Positions 1 to 6,165 of a stretch of 7,717 nt of DNA are shown here, piece by piece. Each line of letters begins with the position of its first letter. Position 1 is the stretch's first letter. A program made the translations under genes and the position numbers. This DNA comes from Schwartzia sp. (in: firmicutes) (lineage in GTDB: Bacteria > Bacillota > Negativicutes > Selenomonadales > Selenomonadaceae), in the NCBI GenBank assembly GCA_024691625.1, contig JAILNL010000175.1, forward strand, positions 1-7,717, read 5' to 3'. Below the pieces are notes generated by a model. That model did no database searches. It worked only from the letters and a program-made list of their open reading frames with translations, and was not told the DNA's origin.

Positions 1-891
1 CGTTTCGGGCCAGCCCTTCAGCTCAAAATGATGATGAAGAGGGCTCATAAGGAAAACACGCTTTCCCGTGGTCTGAAATGAAATGACCTGAATAATTACC
101 GAAAGCGCCTCCGCGACGAATACGCCGCCAATCAATACAAGAAGCAGTTCTGTTTTCGTGAGAATAGCCGCAGCAGCCACGGCTCCTCCGAGAGCAAGCG
201 ACCCTGTATCTCCCATGAACACCTTCGCAGGATGTGCATTGAACCGCAAAAAACCGACACACGCTGCCGTAACAGCCGCACAGAAGGCAGCAAGCTCCAC
301 CTTGCCAAACCACATGCATACGACCGCATAAGCCGCAGCAGCCACGGCAACAGTACCTGCAGCAAGTCCGTCAAGACCATCTGTAAGGTTAACGGCATTT
401 GTCGTGCCGACAAGTACAAAAAACACCAGAACATAGTACCCAATGCTCAAATCAACTGTGTGCGAGACGAATGGAATCCAAAGATCCGTCGTCATTCCAA
501 GCCAGTTCGTTCCTATATAAGTTACTACGACAGCCATAATAATCTGACCCGCAAGCTTCTGCTTCGCTTTGAGTCCAAGATTGCGTTTTTTTACAACCTT
601 AATATAGTCATCAACAAAGCCTATAACCGCATGTCCGAGCATGACAAAAACTGCCAGCAGTACAGCCGTGTTTCCTCCGCTCGTCAAAAGCGATGCCGCC
701 GTAACAGCCGCCACAATCATGAGGCCTCCCATGGTAGGCGTTCCGCTTTTCTTCTGATGGCTTTTCGGGCCTTCATCTCTGATACTCTGTCCGAATTTCA
801 GCTTATGGAGCTTCGGTATAACAAAAGGCCCCATGATAAGAACAATGACGAGTGAGAATGCCGCAGCCTGCAGCAGCGTACTCAATTCCAT
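1..891 (-). CDS. mraY: MraY, phospho-MurNAc-pentapeptide translocase, 3' end cut by window edge
   Basis: Integral membrane enzyme that transfers phospho-MurNAc-pentapeptide from UDP to undecaprenyl phosphate, making lipid I. I translated this frame by hand: 297 codons run open to base 1, so about 20-25 residues are missing compared with the usual length near 320. Family signatures are visible: the GTPTMGG region near residues 50-56, D94-D95 in [17 protein letters not shown] at about 168-177, [12 protein letters not shown] at about 225-236, and the histidine triad in [12 protein letters not shown] at about 283-294. Alternating hydrophobic stretches fit a ten-helix membrane protein. The start ATG at 889-891 is supported by an AAGGAG site at 904-909, with a rather long 12-base spacer. 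It follows murF in the usual dcw order, but a 310-base gap filled with repeats separates them, so it may have its own promoter or leader. Confidence 0.97.
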   Translation of the reverse strand, partial: MELSTLLQAAAFSLVIVLIMGPFVIPKLHKLKFGQSIRDEGPKSHQKKSGTPTMGGLMIVAAVTAASLLTSGGNTAVLLAVFVMLGHAVIGFVDDYIKVVKKRNLGLKAKQKLAGQIIMAVVVTYIGTNWLGMTTDLWIPFVSHTVDLSIGYYVLVFFVLVGTTNAVNLTDGLDGLAAGTVAVAAAAYAVVCMWFGKVELAAFCAAVTAACVGFLRFNAHPAKVFMGDTGSLALGGAVAAAAILTKTELLLVLIGGVFVAEALSVIIQVISFQTTGKRVFLMSPLHHHFELKGWPET

Positions 892-929
892 GAAAAAAAC
901 AATCTCCTTCCGGCAGGGATAATGCCATG

Positions 930-1101
930 CACTAAAAAATTATTCATCAAATAACAAAGTAATATTATAACGCCATAGTTCAAATTTTGCTACAAGCAAA
1001 ATATTCCTCTTTGCGTTTCAACGAGGCAAGATATTTTTGCCGACCAGTATTCATCTCGACAAACACCACAAGTATATAAAAATCTTGTACCGAGTTATAA
1101 C
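930..1101 (-). repeat. Full copy A1 of a structured intergenic repeat upstream of mraY
   Basis: Shares colinear blocks with 4075-4254. CACTAAAAAA is at 930-939 (4075-4084), TTCATCAAA at 943-951 (4086-4094), ATTATAAYGCC at 964-974 (4115-4125), TTTCAACGAGGC at 1016-1027 (4167-4178) and CCGAGTTATAAC at 1090-1101 (4243-4254), with nearly equal distances between blocks. The core hairpin pairs 984-991 with 995-1002 around a three-base loop ACA. A second short pairing CCTC/GAGG spans 1006-1009 and 1023-1026, and a third ACAAG/CTTGT spans 1068-1072 and 1084-1088. Read in the operon direction, the copy ends with TATAAT (964-969) and then a TTTGATGAA..TTTTTTAGTG stretch just before the mraY ribosome site. 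It could be a small dispersed mobile repeat or a leader/promoter element. Strand is given as the operon direction; the true orientation is unknown. Confidence 0.8.
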
Positions 1102-1162
1102 TCTTAGGATAATATTTTTCTACTAAATATTATCCTAAGAGTTTCGTCAGACAAGGTCTGAC
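1102..1162. repeat. 61-base two-hairpin insert flanked by 5-base direct repeat ATAAC
   Basis: The insert sits between ATAAC at 1097-1101 and ATAAC at 1163-1167. A perfect palindrome pairs 1099-1117 with 1125-1143 (19 bp counting the flanking AA/TT) around a seven-base loop TTCTACT. A second hairpin pairs 1146-1152 with 1156-1162 (GTCAGAC/GTCTGAC, loop AAG). Neither hairpin is followed by a T-run on either strand, so a terminator is unlikely. The related junction at 4243-4257 reads straight through GAGTTATAACGC without an insert. This suggests that a small element entered a repeat-repeat junction with duplication of five bases. Confidence 0.6.
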
Positions 1163-1200
1163 ATAACGCCATAGTTCAAATTTTGCTACAAGCAAAATAT
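1163..1200 (-). repeat. Partial copy A2: exact 38-base duplicate of 967-1004
   Basis: Bases 1163-1200 are identical to 967-1004 across all 38 positions, including the ATAACGCC block and the ATTTTGCT/AGCAAAAT hairpin. Only the hairpin end of the repeat is present. It stops one base before the murF stop codon (1202-1204). Perfect identity between the two copies implies recent duplication or gene conversion, unlike the diverged copies near murE. Confidence 0.85.
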
Positions 1201-1201
1201 A

Positions 1202-2575
1202 TCACAGAAGCTCTATGATTTTATCCATCTGCATTCCATGAGAACCTTTGAAAAGAACCGTGTCTCCAGGCTGCAGTATTTTTTTGAGGACATCAGCCGC
1301 TTCCTCATGTGTCTTGCAGCGGTAAATATCTTTTAATCCCATCTTCTCTGCGCCGTTGGCAATTTCTTCTCCCATTTCTCCGCGTGTCACAAGAGCGCAT
1401 ATACCTGCAGCCTGCGCCTTTTCTCCGACTCTTCGGTGTGATTCAACGGCGATATCACCAAGCTCAAGCATATCTCCGAGCACCGCAATCTTTCTTCCGG
1501 GGGCGACCTCCGCCAGAGTAGCAAAAGCTGCCTCCATCGATGCGGGGCTTGCGTTATACGCGTCGTTAATTATGGTATAGTCACCGTGTTTTTCACACTC
1601 AAAGCGCTGTTTTGTCATATCAGGATTTGCAAGTCCTTTCGCCATGACCTCAGGCTTGATTCCCAGTGAATATCCTACAGCCAGAGCAGCAAGCGCATTC
1701 ATTACATTATGACGCCCTGCCATGGGAATACTGCATTTGACACGTTCTTTTCCTCCGAACACAGCGGTAAAGCTCTGTGAAAGCCCTTCTGTCCTTACGT
1801 CCTCTGCCCGCACGTCCGAATCTTTTTCCATACCGAAGGTAATTACACGCACTCCCGGAGCCGCTTTTTCCGCCATAGCTGCGCTATATGGATTGTCCGC
1901 ATTGATTACGGCAGTTCCTCCCGGAGCAATGGCTTCAACCATTTCCCCTTTTGCCTTGGCGATATTTTCCATGGAGCCCAAAAGTTCCATATGCGTTTCT
2001 CCCACATTCACAACGACACCTATGGACGGTTCAGCCACAGGAGCCAACGCGGCAATCTGCCCGAGTCCACGCATTCCGATTTCAACAACAGCTGCGCGGT
2101 GTTCCTCCCGAAGCTGGAGGAGTGTCATGGGAAGTCCGATTTCATTATTGAAGTTTGCTGCAGTCTTGAGCACCGGAAACGCTGCCCCGAGGACTGCCGC
2201 CGTCAGATCCTTTGTCGTAGTCTTTCCGTTGGAGCCTGTTATAGCGACAACCGGTATATCAAAATGCCTGCGCCATGCATGAGCCAGCTTCTGATATGCC
2301 TCAAGCGTGTCAGGAACACAGAAAATTGCCGCCTGCACCTCATCAATAATCTCTTTTTTGCAGGAATCACTCACAATCACACCGGCAGCGCCCTTTTTAG
2401 CCGCTTCCGCCGCGAAATCCTCGCCGTTGAAACGCTCTCCGCGAAGCGCGACAAAAAGCGAACCTTCTTTTATTTTTCTTGTATCTGTAGTTACATCCGT
2501 AAACACGGTATTTTCACCGTGTGCAAGCTTTGCGCCTGTGGCTTCAAGCACCTCTGCGGAAGTAAATTTTACCAT
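1202..2575 (-). CDS. murF: MurF, UDP-MurNAc-tripeptide:D-Ala-D-Ala ligase
   Basis: Cytoplasmic ATP-dependent ligase that adds D-Ala-D-Ala to UDP-MurNAc-tripeptide, completing the pentapeptide precursor used by MraY. The product is 457 residues, a normal length. Mur ligase signatures are seen in order: an N-terminal UDP-binding domain with FTDVTTDTRKI near 25-36, the P-loop AITGSNGKTTTK at 111-122, NFNNEIGLP at 141-149, a VVNVGETHMELLGS segment near 188-201, the central-to-C-terminal AGRHNVMNALAA near 286-297, and NDAYNASPASM at 337-347. The late motif reads KGSHGMQM at about 443-450, where many homologues have KGSRGM; I read this as family variation, not damage. The start ATG overlaps the murE stop by one base (TGATG at 2573-2577), typical of translational coupling. 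The stop is followed almost at once by a repeat copy. Confidence 0.97.
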   Translation of the reverse strand: MVKFTSAEVLEATGAKLAHGENTVFTDVTTDTRKIKEGSLFVALRGERFNGEDFAAEAAKKGAAGVIVSDSCKKEIIDEVQAAIFCVPDTLEAYQKLAHAWRRHFDIPVVAITGSNGKTTTKDLTAAVLGAAFPVLKTAANFNNEIGLPMTLLQLREEHRAAVVEIGMRGLGQIAALAPVAEPSIGVVVNVGETHMELLGSMENIAKAKGEMVEAIAPGGTAVINADNPYSAAMAEKAAPGVRVITFGMEKDSDVRAEDVRTEGLSQSFTAVFGGKERVKCSIPMAGRHNVMNALAALAVGYSLGIKPEVMAKGLANPDMTKQRFECEKHGDYTIINDAYNASPASMEAAFATLAEVAPGRKIAVLGDMLELGDIAVESHRRVGEKAQAAGICALVTRGEMGEEIANGAEKMGLKDIYRCKTHEEAADVLKKILQPGDTVLFKGSHGMQMDKIIELL

Positions 2576-4062
2576 CAGACAATACCTCCCAATGCCTCAC
2601 GGGCTACCTCACGGTCATCAAAGTGAATGGTTTCATTTTTCAAAATCTGGTAATTCTCATGCCCTTTTCCGGCAATTACAACCGTGTCTCCCGCCTGTGC
2701 CATTGCGATTGCAACAAAAATAGCCTCATGTCGGTCCTGTATTTTCTCATAAGGTTTTACGCCGATTTTTTCCTCGACACCCTTCATGACATCTTCAAGA
2801 ATAGCAGCAGGATCCTCTGTACGCGGATTATCCGAGGTTGCAATTACCGCATCCGAAAGCTCCGCGGCAATCCTGCCCATAATCGGACGTTTTGTTTTAT
2901 CCCGGTCTCCTCCGCAGCCAAATACGGTAATAATTTTCCTTTCCGTTATCTGACGCGCCGTGCGAAGAATATTCTCCAATCCGTCCGGAGTATGCGCGTA
3001 ATCAACAACTACCGCAAAGGGCTGTCCGCAGTCAACAAGCTCAAAGCGTCCCGGCACTCCCATAAAATTCTGGAGAGCCTGCTCAATTGCAGCCGTCGGA
3101 ATATCTTCCGCCACGGCAGCGCCCACTGCGCCCAAAACGTTGTAAATATTGAACATTCCTGTAATATGCAGGTTCAGCTTAATGCGTCCGAAGCCGCCCT
3201 GTACCGCAAATGAAGCTCCAGTCTGGCGTACCTTGACCTCAACCGCACGAAGCTTCGCTTCTTCCGACTCTACAGCGTAGGTAATCTTGTCACAGGCAGC
3301 ATGCTCCAGCATATATTCTCCTGCCGGGTCGTCGATATTTACAACAGCCGTCTTTCCCGGCTTTATGCCTTCTCCCAGCATTTCAAAAAGCTTGGCCTTT
3401 GCCGCGCGGTAGTTTTCCATTGTTTTGTGATAATCAAGATGATCCTGTGTAAGGTTAGTAAATACCGCGGTGTCAAATTCACAGCCTGCAATACGGCCCT
3501 GGTCAAGCGCATGGGAGGAAACCTCCATTACTGCGTACTCCACGCCGTCCTCCACCATCCGGTAAAGAGTTCGCTGAAGGTCAACTATATTAGGCGTCGT
3601 ATTATGAACAGGCAGAATTTTATCCCCTATCATTATCTGAATCGTGCCGATAAGTCCGACCTTATGACCTGCCTGACGAAGTATTGCGCGGATAAGATAG
3701 CTTGTCGTCGTCTTTCCGTTAGTACCCGTAATACCAATCATGCGCAGACGCTGTCCCGGGTAATCAAAAAACGCAGGAACAATAACCTTAAGTGCCTCAT
3801 CAAGGTTTGGAACGGTAAGCACCGCAACTCCTGCAGGAGCTCTTACACCCTTGCGCTCTGTAATAATTGCTGCTGCGCCCTTCTTTGCGACATCATCAAT
3901 AAAGGTATGTCCGTCTACATGAGCGCCTTCCATGCAGACAAACATGGCGCCGCGTCCTGCCTGGCGCGAATCCTGTACGATATCAGTAATAAATGTATCA
4001 GCGTTTCCGGAGATTTCTGCTCCTTCAACAAGTGCTGCTAAATTTTTGAGTTTCTTTCTCAT
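2575..4062 (-). CDS. murE: MurE, UDP-MurNAc-Ala-Glu:meso-diaminopimelate ligase
   Basis: Cytoplasmic ATP-dependent ligase that adds the third stem-peptide residue to UDP-MurNAc-L-Ala-D-Glu. From the ATG at 4060-4062 the product is 495 residues, usual for the family. Motifs visible: TDIVQDSRQ at 26-34 (UDP-substrate domain), P-loop GITGTNGKTTT at 110-120, NTTPNIVDLQ at 154-163, MEVSSHALDQGR at 179-190, TNLTQDHLDYH at 202-212, AKAKLF at 221-226 containing K224 (the position that is carbamylated in E. coli MurE), DYAHTPDGLENIL at 354-366, and DNPR at 411-414. DNPR is the known signature for meso-diaminopimelate rather than lysine, so the wall is predicted to be DAP type. I prefer the ATG at 4062 to an in-frame GTG at 4077, because GAAGGGG at 4069-4075 lies 6 bases before the ATG. 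Downstream murF is coupled by a one-base overlap. The gene upstream should be ftsI but is ftsL. Confidence 0.97.
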   Translation of the reverse strand: MRKKLKNLAALVEGAEISGNADTFITDIVQDSRQAGRGAMFVCMEGAHVDGHTFIDDVAKKGAAAIITERKGVRAPAGVAVLTVPNLDEALKVIVPAFFDYPGQRLRMIGITGTNGKTTTSYLIRAILRQAGHKVGLIGTIQIMIGDKILPVHNTTPNIVDLQRTLYRMVEDGVEYAVMEVSSHALDQGRIAGCEFDTAVFTNLTQDHLDYHKTMENYRAAKAKLFEMLGEGIKPGKTAVVNIDDPAGEYMLEHAACDKITYAVESEEAKLRAVEVKVRQTGASFAVQGGFGRIKLNLHITGMFNIYNVLGAVGAAVAEDIPTAAIEQALQNFMGVPGRFELVDCGQPFAVVVDYAHTPDGLENILRTARQITERKIITVFGCGGDRDKTKRPIMGRIAAELSDAVIATSDNPRTEDPAAILEDVMKGVEEKIGVKPYEKIQDRHEAIFVAIAMAQAGDTVVIAGKGHENYQILKNETIHFDDREVAREALGGIV

Positions 4063-4074
4063 GTTTATCCCCTT

Positions 4075-4254
4075 CACTAAAAAACTTCATCAAAAAATCT
4101 TCCATAACTATATAATTATAATGCCTTTAATCAAGGTTTGCCATAGGCAAACCTTCCTCTGCAGCATTTCAACGAGGCTGGAGATATGCTCACCGTCTGT
4201 TATTTGTCCCTGTCCCACCTACAGAGGCAGAGGCATCTTCTGCCGAGTTATAAC
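4075..4254 (-). repeat. Full copy B1 of the structured intergenic repeat upstream of murE
   Basis: Diverged homologue of 930-1101 with the same ordered blocks. Its core hairpin pairs 4133-4142 with 4146-4155 (AAGGTTTGCC/GGCAAACCTT, loop ATA), a 10 bp perfect stem. Compared with copy A1, three stem pairs have changed on both sides together: 4142-4146 is C-G where A1 has T-A, 4136-4152 is G-C where A1 has T-A, and 4135-4153 is G-C where A1 has A-T. Another stem, GGCAGA/TCTGCC, pairs 4226-4231 with 4239-4244, where A1 has ACAAG/CTTGT. In the operon direction the copy ends at the murE Shine-Dalgarno. It fills the gap where ftsI is expected. Confidence 0.8.
4107..4134 (-). promoter_or_regulatory. 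Candidate promoter for murE inside repeat B1
   Basis: On the minus strand a -35-like TTGATT (4129-4134) is separated by 16 bases from a -10-like TATAGT (4107-4112). A perfect TATAAT overlaps the spacer at 4115-4120. The predicted start near 4100 would give a leader of about 40 bases before the murE ATG. A promoter here would make sense because an intrinsic terminator (4311-4336) lies between ftsL and murE. The prediction rests on hexamer matches only. The related copy upstream of mraY keeps TATAAT at 964-969, but no good -35 is visible there. Confidence 0.45.
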
Positions 4255-4295
4255 GCATTCATTCCAGTTTTGCCAAAGGTAAAACTTCCCTGTAC
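4248..4295 (-). repeat. Partial copy B2 of the repeat, hairpin end only
   Basis: Begins at TTATAACGC, directly joined to copy B1. It has a hairpin pairing 4266-4274 with 4278-4286 (AGTTTTGCC/GGTAAAACT, loop AAA) followed by TTCC, like the hairpin flanks in A1 and B1. The third base pair from the loop is G/T on the plus strand, which is C/A on the minus strand. The rest of the repeat (TTTCAACGAGGC and beyond) is not recognisable; the remaining bases up to the terminator show nothing further. Confidence 0.65.
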
Positions 4296-4310
4296 GGTTT
4301 AAATCAGCAA

Positions 4311-4336
4311 TAACAAAAGGGTGCCTTGAGGCACCC
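4311..4336 (-). terminator. Intrinsic terminator directly after ftsL
   Basis: On the minus strand a 7 bp GC-rich stem GGGTGCC/GGCACCC (4330-4336 with 4319-4325) with tetraloop TCAA is followed by TTTTGTTATT. It starts 14 bases after the ftsL stop. The shape is that of a Rho-independent terminator, an unusual position inside a dcw cluster, implying that murE-murF-mraY is at least partly a separate transcription unit. Confidence 0.8.
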
Positions 4337-4350
4337 CCTTATACTTTCTC

Positions 4351-4725
4351 TTATTTTTCTGCCGCGAAGTAAACATCGCGTGGAACGCTCATCCCCAAGT
4401 CATTCGTTGCAATATTCTTGATACGCTCTGGAGACCGCATCTCGGCAATCTGCAGCTCAAGCTGCTTGTTTTCCTTCTCAAGCTGTGCAGCCTGATTCTG
4501 AGTCTGCACGAGCTCATATCCGCGCGTAGCGCTTATGACGGTGCGCGACACGGAAACTGCCGCCGTAACGGCAAGCGCAAGCGCAATAACACCAATACGA
4601 AACCGCAGGTTGGAATTTATATGAGGACGGTTTTTCGGGGCACGTCTGGGAGCAGGCTTTATGGCAGGTCTTACGGCAGGCTGCTCTTCATAATAGTAGT
4701 CTTCCTGAAGTTGTCTGGCTGGCAT
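4351..4725 (-). CDS. ftsL: FtsL-like cell division protein
   Basis: Small bitopic membrane protein of the divisome. FtsL works with FtsB/DivIC to activate septal peptidoglycan synthesis by FtsW-FtsI. The 124-residue product has a short basic, proline-rich cytoplasmic tail (about 1-41), one membrane segment at about 42-62 rich in Ala, Val, Leu and Ile, and then an extracytoplasmic heptad-like stretch at about 70-97 with Gln, Glu, Leu and Lys (coiled coil). The end is an FtsL-type motif, SPERIKNIATNDLGMSVP, at about 98-115. Sequence conservation in FtsL is weak, so the call depends on topology, the end motif and position after rsmH. AGGAGG at 4737-4742 lies 11 bases before the ATG, and the gap to rsmH is 50 bases. 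Its usual downstream partner ftsI is missing, and a terminator follows. DivIC/FtsB-like assignment is the main alternative. Confidence 0.85.
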   Translation of the reverse strand: MPARQLQEDYYYEEQPAVRPAIKPAPRRAPKNRPHINSNLRFRIGVIALALAVTAAVSVSRTVISATRGYELVQTQNQAAQLEKENKQLELQIAEMRSPERIKNIATNDLGMSVPRDVYFAAEK

Positions 4726-4775
4726 TCCTATTTCCCCCTCCTACAGAGTCTGCAATGTTTTAAGCAGGTCTCCTG

Positions 4776-5711
4776 TCAAAGTTTTTCTGCAATCCGAAGC
4801 TTTGCGCTGCGGCTTCTCGGGTTCTCAGCCAATTCATCCTTCCCCGGCTTGATTGCTTTCCCGAGCTGTTTTATTTCAGGCTTATGGTTGCACATGCACA
4901 CAGGAAGCTCCGGTGGGCAGATACAGCCCCGCGCCATTTCACGCAGTGTATTTTTTGCTATACGGTCTTCAAGCGAATGGAAGGTTATTATTGCAATCCT
5001 TCCTCCCGGCTTCAGATGTCGTACTGCTGTACGAAACGTATTCTCAAGAATTCCAAGCTCATCATTCACTGCAATCCGGACCGCCTGGAACACCCTTTTT
5101 GCAGGATGTCCTCCCGCTGCCCTTCTCACAGCCTTTGGAATCGCCCTGCATATTATATCTACAAGCTCCCCTGTAGTCTCAATACGCTTTTCGGCACGGG
5201 CCTCGGCTATGAACTGTGCAATACGCTTTGACCAGCGTTCCTCACCGTACTCATGAAATATACGGTTCAGTTCTTCCTCGTCCCAGTCATTTACGATATC
5301 TTCCGCAGTAAGAAGTCCGTTTGGGTCCATCCGCATATCAAGGGGCGCATCCTGCATGTAGGAAAACCCCCTGTCCGCATCATCTATCTGATGCGAGGAT
5401 ACCCCCAGGTCGAACAGAACCCCGTCAACCAAAGGGGCATCCTGTGCCTTAAGGATCGCATCAAGATTGCGGAAATTGTCATGGACTATATCAACACGGC
5501 ACCGGCTTCCCGCGAGATGTTTTCCCGCTGCCTCGATAGCCTCGGCATCCTGATCAATACCGATGATACGCCCATTTTCTGTCAGCTGTTCGGCGATACG
5601 GCCCGAATGGCCCGCTCCGCCCAAAGTGCAGTCTACATAAATACCGCTGCGGTCCGTTATAAGTCCGCGGATGGTCTCCTCCGGCATCACGCTTACATGA
5701 TGAAACTCCAT
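4776..5711 (-). CDS. rsmH: RsmH (MraW), 16S rRNA N4-methyltransferase for C1402
   Basis: SAM-dependent methyltransferase that modifies N4 of cytidine 1402 in 16S rRNA at the ribosomal P site. The 311-residue product matches the usual length. Signatures: HVSVMPEE at 5-12, SAM-binding DCTLGGAGHS at 27-36, GIDQD at 51-55, DLGVSSHQIDDADRGFS at 101-117, PLDMRMDP at 123-130, HPAKRVFQAVRIAVNDEL at 202-219, TFHSLEDR at 243-250, a cysteine-containing segment CICPPELPVCMC near 263-274, and NPRSRSAKLR at 297-306. The start ATG at 5709-5711 has a strong AAGGAGG at 5719-5725 with a 7-base spacer. The mraZ stop codon (5724-5726) lies within this ribosome site, so translation of the two genes is probably coupled. 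Confidence 0.98.
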   Translation of the reverse strand: MEFHHVSVMPEETIRGLITDRSGIYVDCTLGGAGHSGRIAEQLTENGRIIGIDQDAEAIEAAGKHLAGSRCRVDIVHDNFRNLDAILKAQDAPLVDGVLFDLGVSSHQIDDADRGFSYMQDAPLDMRMDPNGLLTAEDIVNDWDEEELNRIFHEYGEERWSKRIAQFIAEARAEKRIETTGELVDIICRAIPKAVRRAAGGHPAKRVFQAVRIAVNDELGILENTFRTAVRHLKPGGRIAIITFHSLEDRIAKNTLREMARGCICPPELPVCMCNHKPEIKQLGKAIKPGKDELAENPRSRSAKLRIAEKL

Positions 5712-5723
5712 CGAAGCCCCTCC

Positions 5724-6155
5724 TTAGATTCCCAGATCCGCCAAGGTCGCCGCAATCTGCTCCACAGAGGTGGAAATGGAATCGTTGTAGCTTGTCCACT
5801 CGTCCTTGCTCCATACCTCAATGCGGTTGATGACACCGTTAAGCACTACATCTTTTTTCAATTTCGCATGCTGGCGAAGATTGCTTGGAATAAGGAAACG
5901 CCCCTGACGGTCGCATTCCAGCTGCCGCGCTCCCGAAAGAAAGTAACGTACGATAGCGCGTGCCTCAGGATTCGTCGTTGGCAGAGCCATGAGCTTTTTC
6001 GAAAACTTATCCCATTCCTCTTCCCCATATACGAAAAGACAGGTATCAAGTCCACGCGTGATGACGAAATGCTCTCCCAAATCTGCCCGGAACTCTGCCG
6101 GCAGAATGACACGGCCTTTCGCGTCAACTGTATGCGCGTGTTCACCCATTAACAT
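5724..6155 (-). CDS. mraZ: MraZ, AbrB-fold transcriptional regulator of the dcw cluster
   Basis: DNA-binding protein that forms rings and represses its own promoter in E. coli, controlling the head of the dcw operon. The product is 143 residues, the same as B. subtilis MraZ as I remember it. Both swapped-hairpin AbrB repeats are visible: HTVDAKGRVILPAEFR at about 8-23 and the second DRQGRFLIPSNLRQHA at about 82-97. RGLDTCLFVY (34-43) and NRIEVWSKDEW (110-120) are further family segments. I choose the ATG at 6153-6155 (MLMGEHAHT), which matches the family N-terminus; the longer TTG start at 6176 would add seven non-family residues and run through the ribosome site. AGGTGG at 6166-6171 is 10 bases upstream, slightly long. 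A second ATG two codons on (6149) is possible. It is the first gene of the mraZ-rsmH-ftsL unit. Confidence 0.97.
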   Translation of the reverse strand: MLMGEHAHTVDAKGRVILPAEFRADLGEHFVITRGLDTCLFVYGEEEWDKFSKKLMALPTTNPEARAIVRYFLSGARQLECDRQGRFLIPSNLRQHAKLKKDVVLNGVINRIEVWSKDEWTSYNDSISTSVEQIAATLADLGI

Positions 6156-6165
6156 TCCATCATCA

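Noticed and set aside
232..855. Plus-strand open frame (207 codons) opposite mraY
   Set aside because: Antisense to well conserved MraY motifs; composition is low-complexity basic and serine-rich, typical of a shadow frame.
980..1054. A 24-codon minus-strand ORF (start MNTGRQKYLA) inside repeat A1
   Set aside because: The homologous stretch in repeat B1 keeps only part of this frame and has no matching start; changes follow hairpin pairing, not codons, and no ribosome site is seen.
1099..1143. 19 bp palindrome as a Rho-independent terminator of murF
   Set aside because: The stem is AT-rich and no T-run follows on either strand; the flanking direct repeat fits an insert better.
930..1200. 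Repeats as integron attC sites or a CRISPR array
   Set aside because: GTTATAAC ends do not match the attC core rules, there is no regular repeat-spacer pattern, and no integrase or cas gene is present.
4063..4077. GTG at 4077 as the murE start
   Set aside because: It would place the GAAGGGG ribosome site inside the coding region and add residues not typical of MurE; the ATG at 4062 has ideal spacing.
5554..5814. Minus-strand 86-codon frame across the mraZ-rsmH junction
   Set aside because: It is out of frame with both genes, which have full family motifs through the same bases.
5253..6152. Long plus-strand open frame (299 codons) opposite rsmH and mraZ
   Set aside because: It lies antisense to two clear genes, has no recognisable domain or ribosome site, and is a shadow of their codon pattern.
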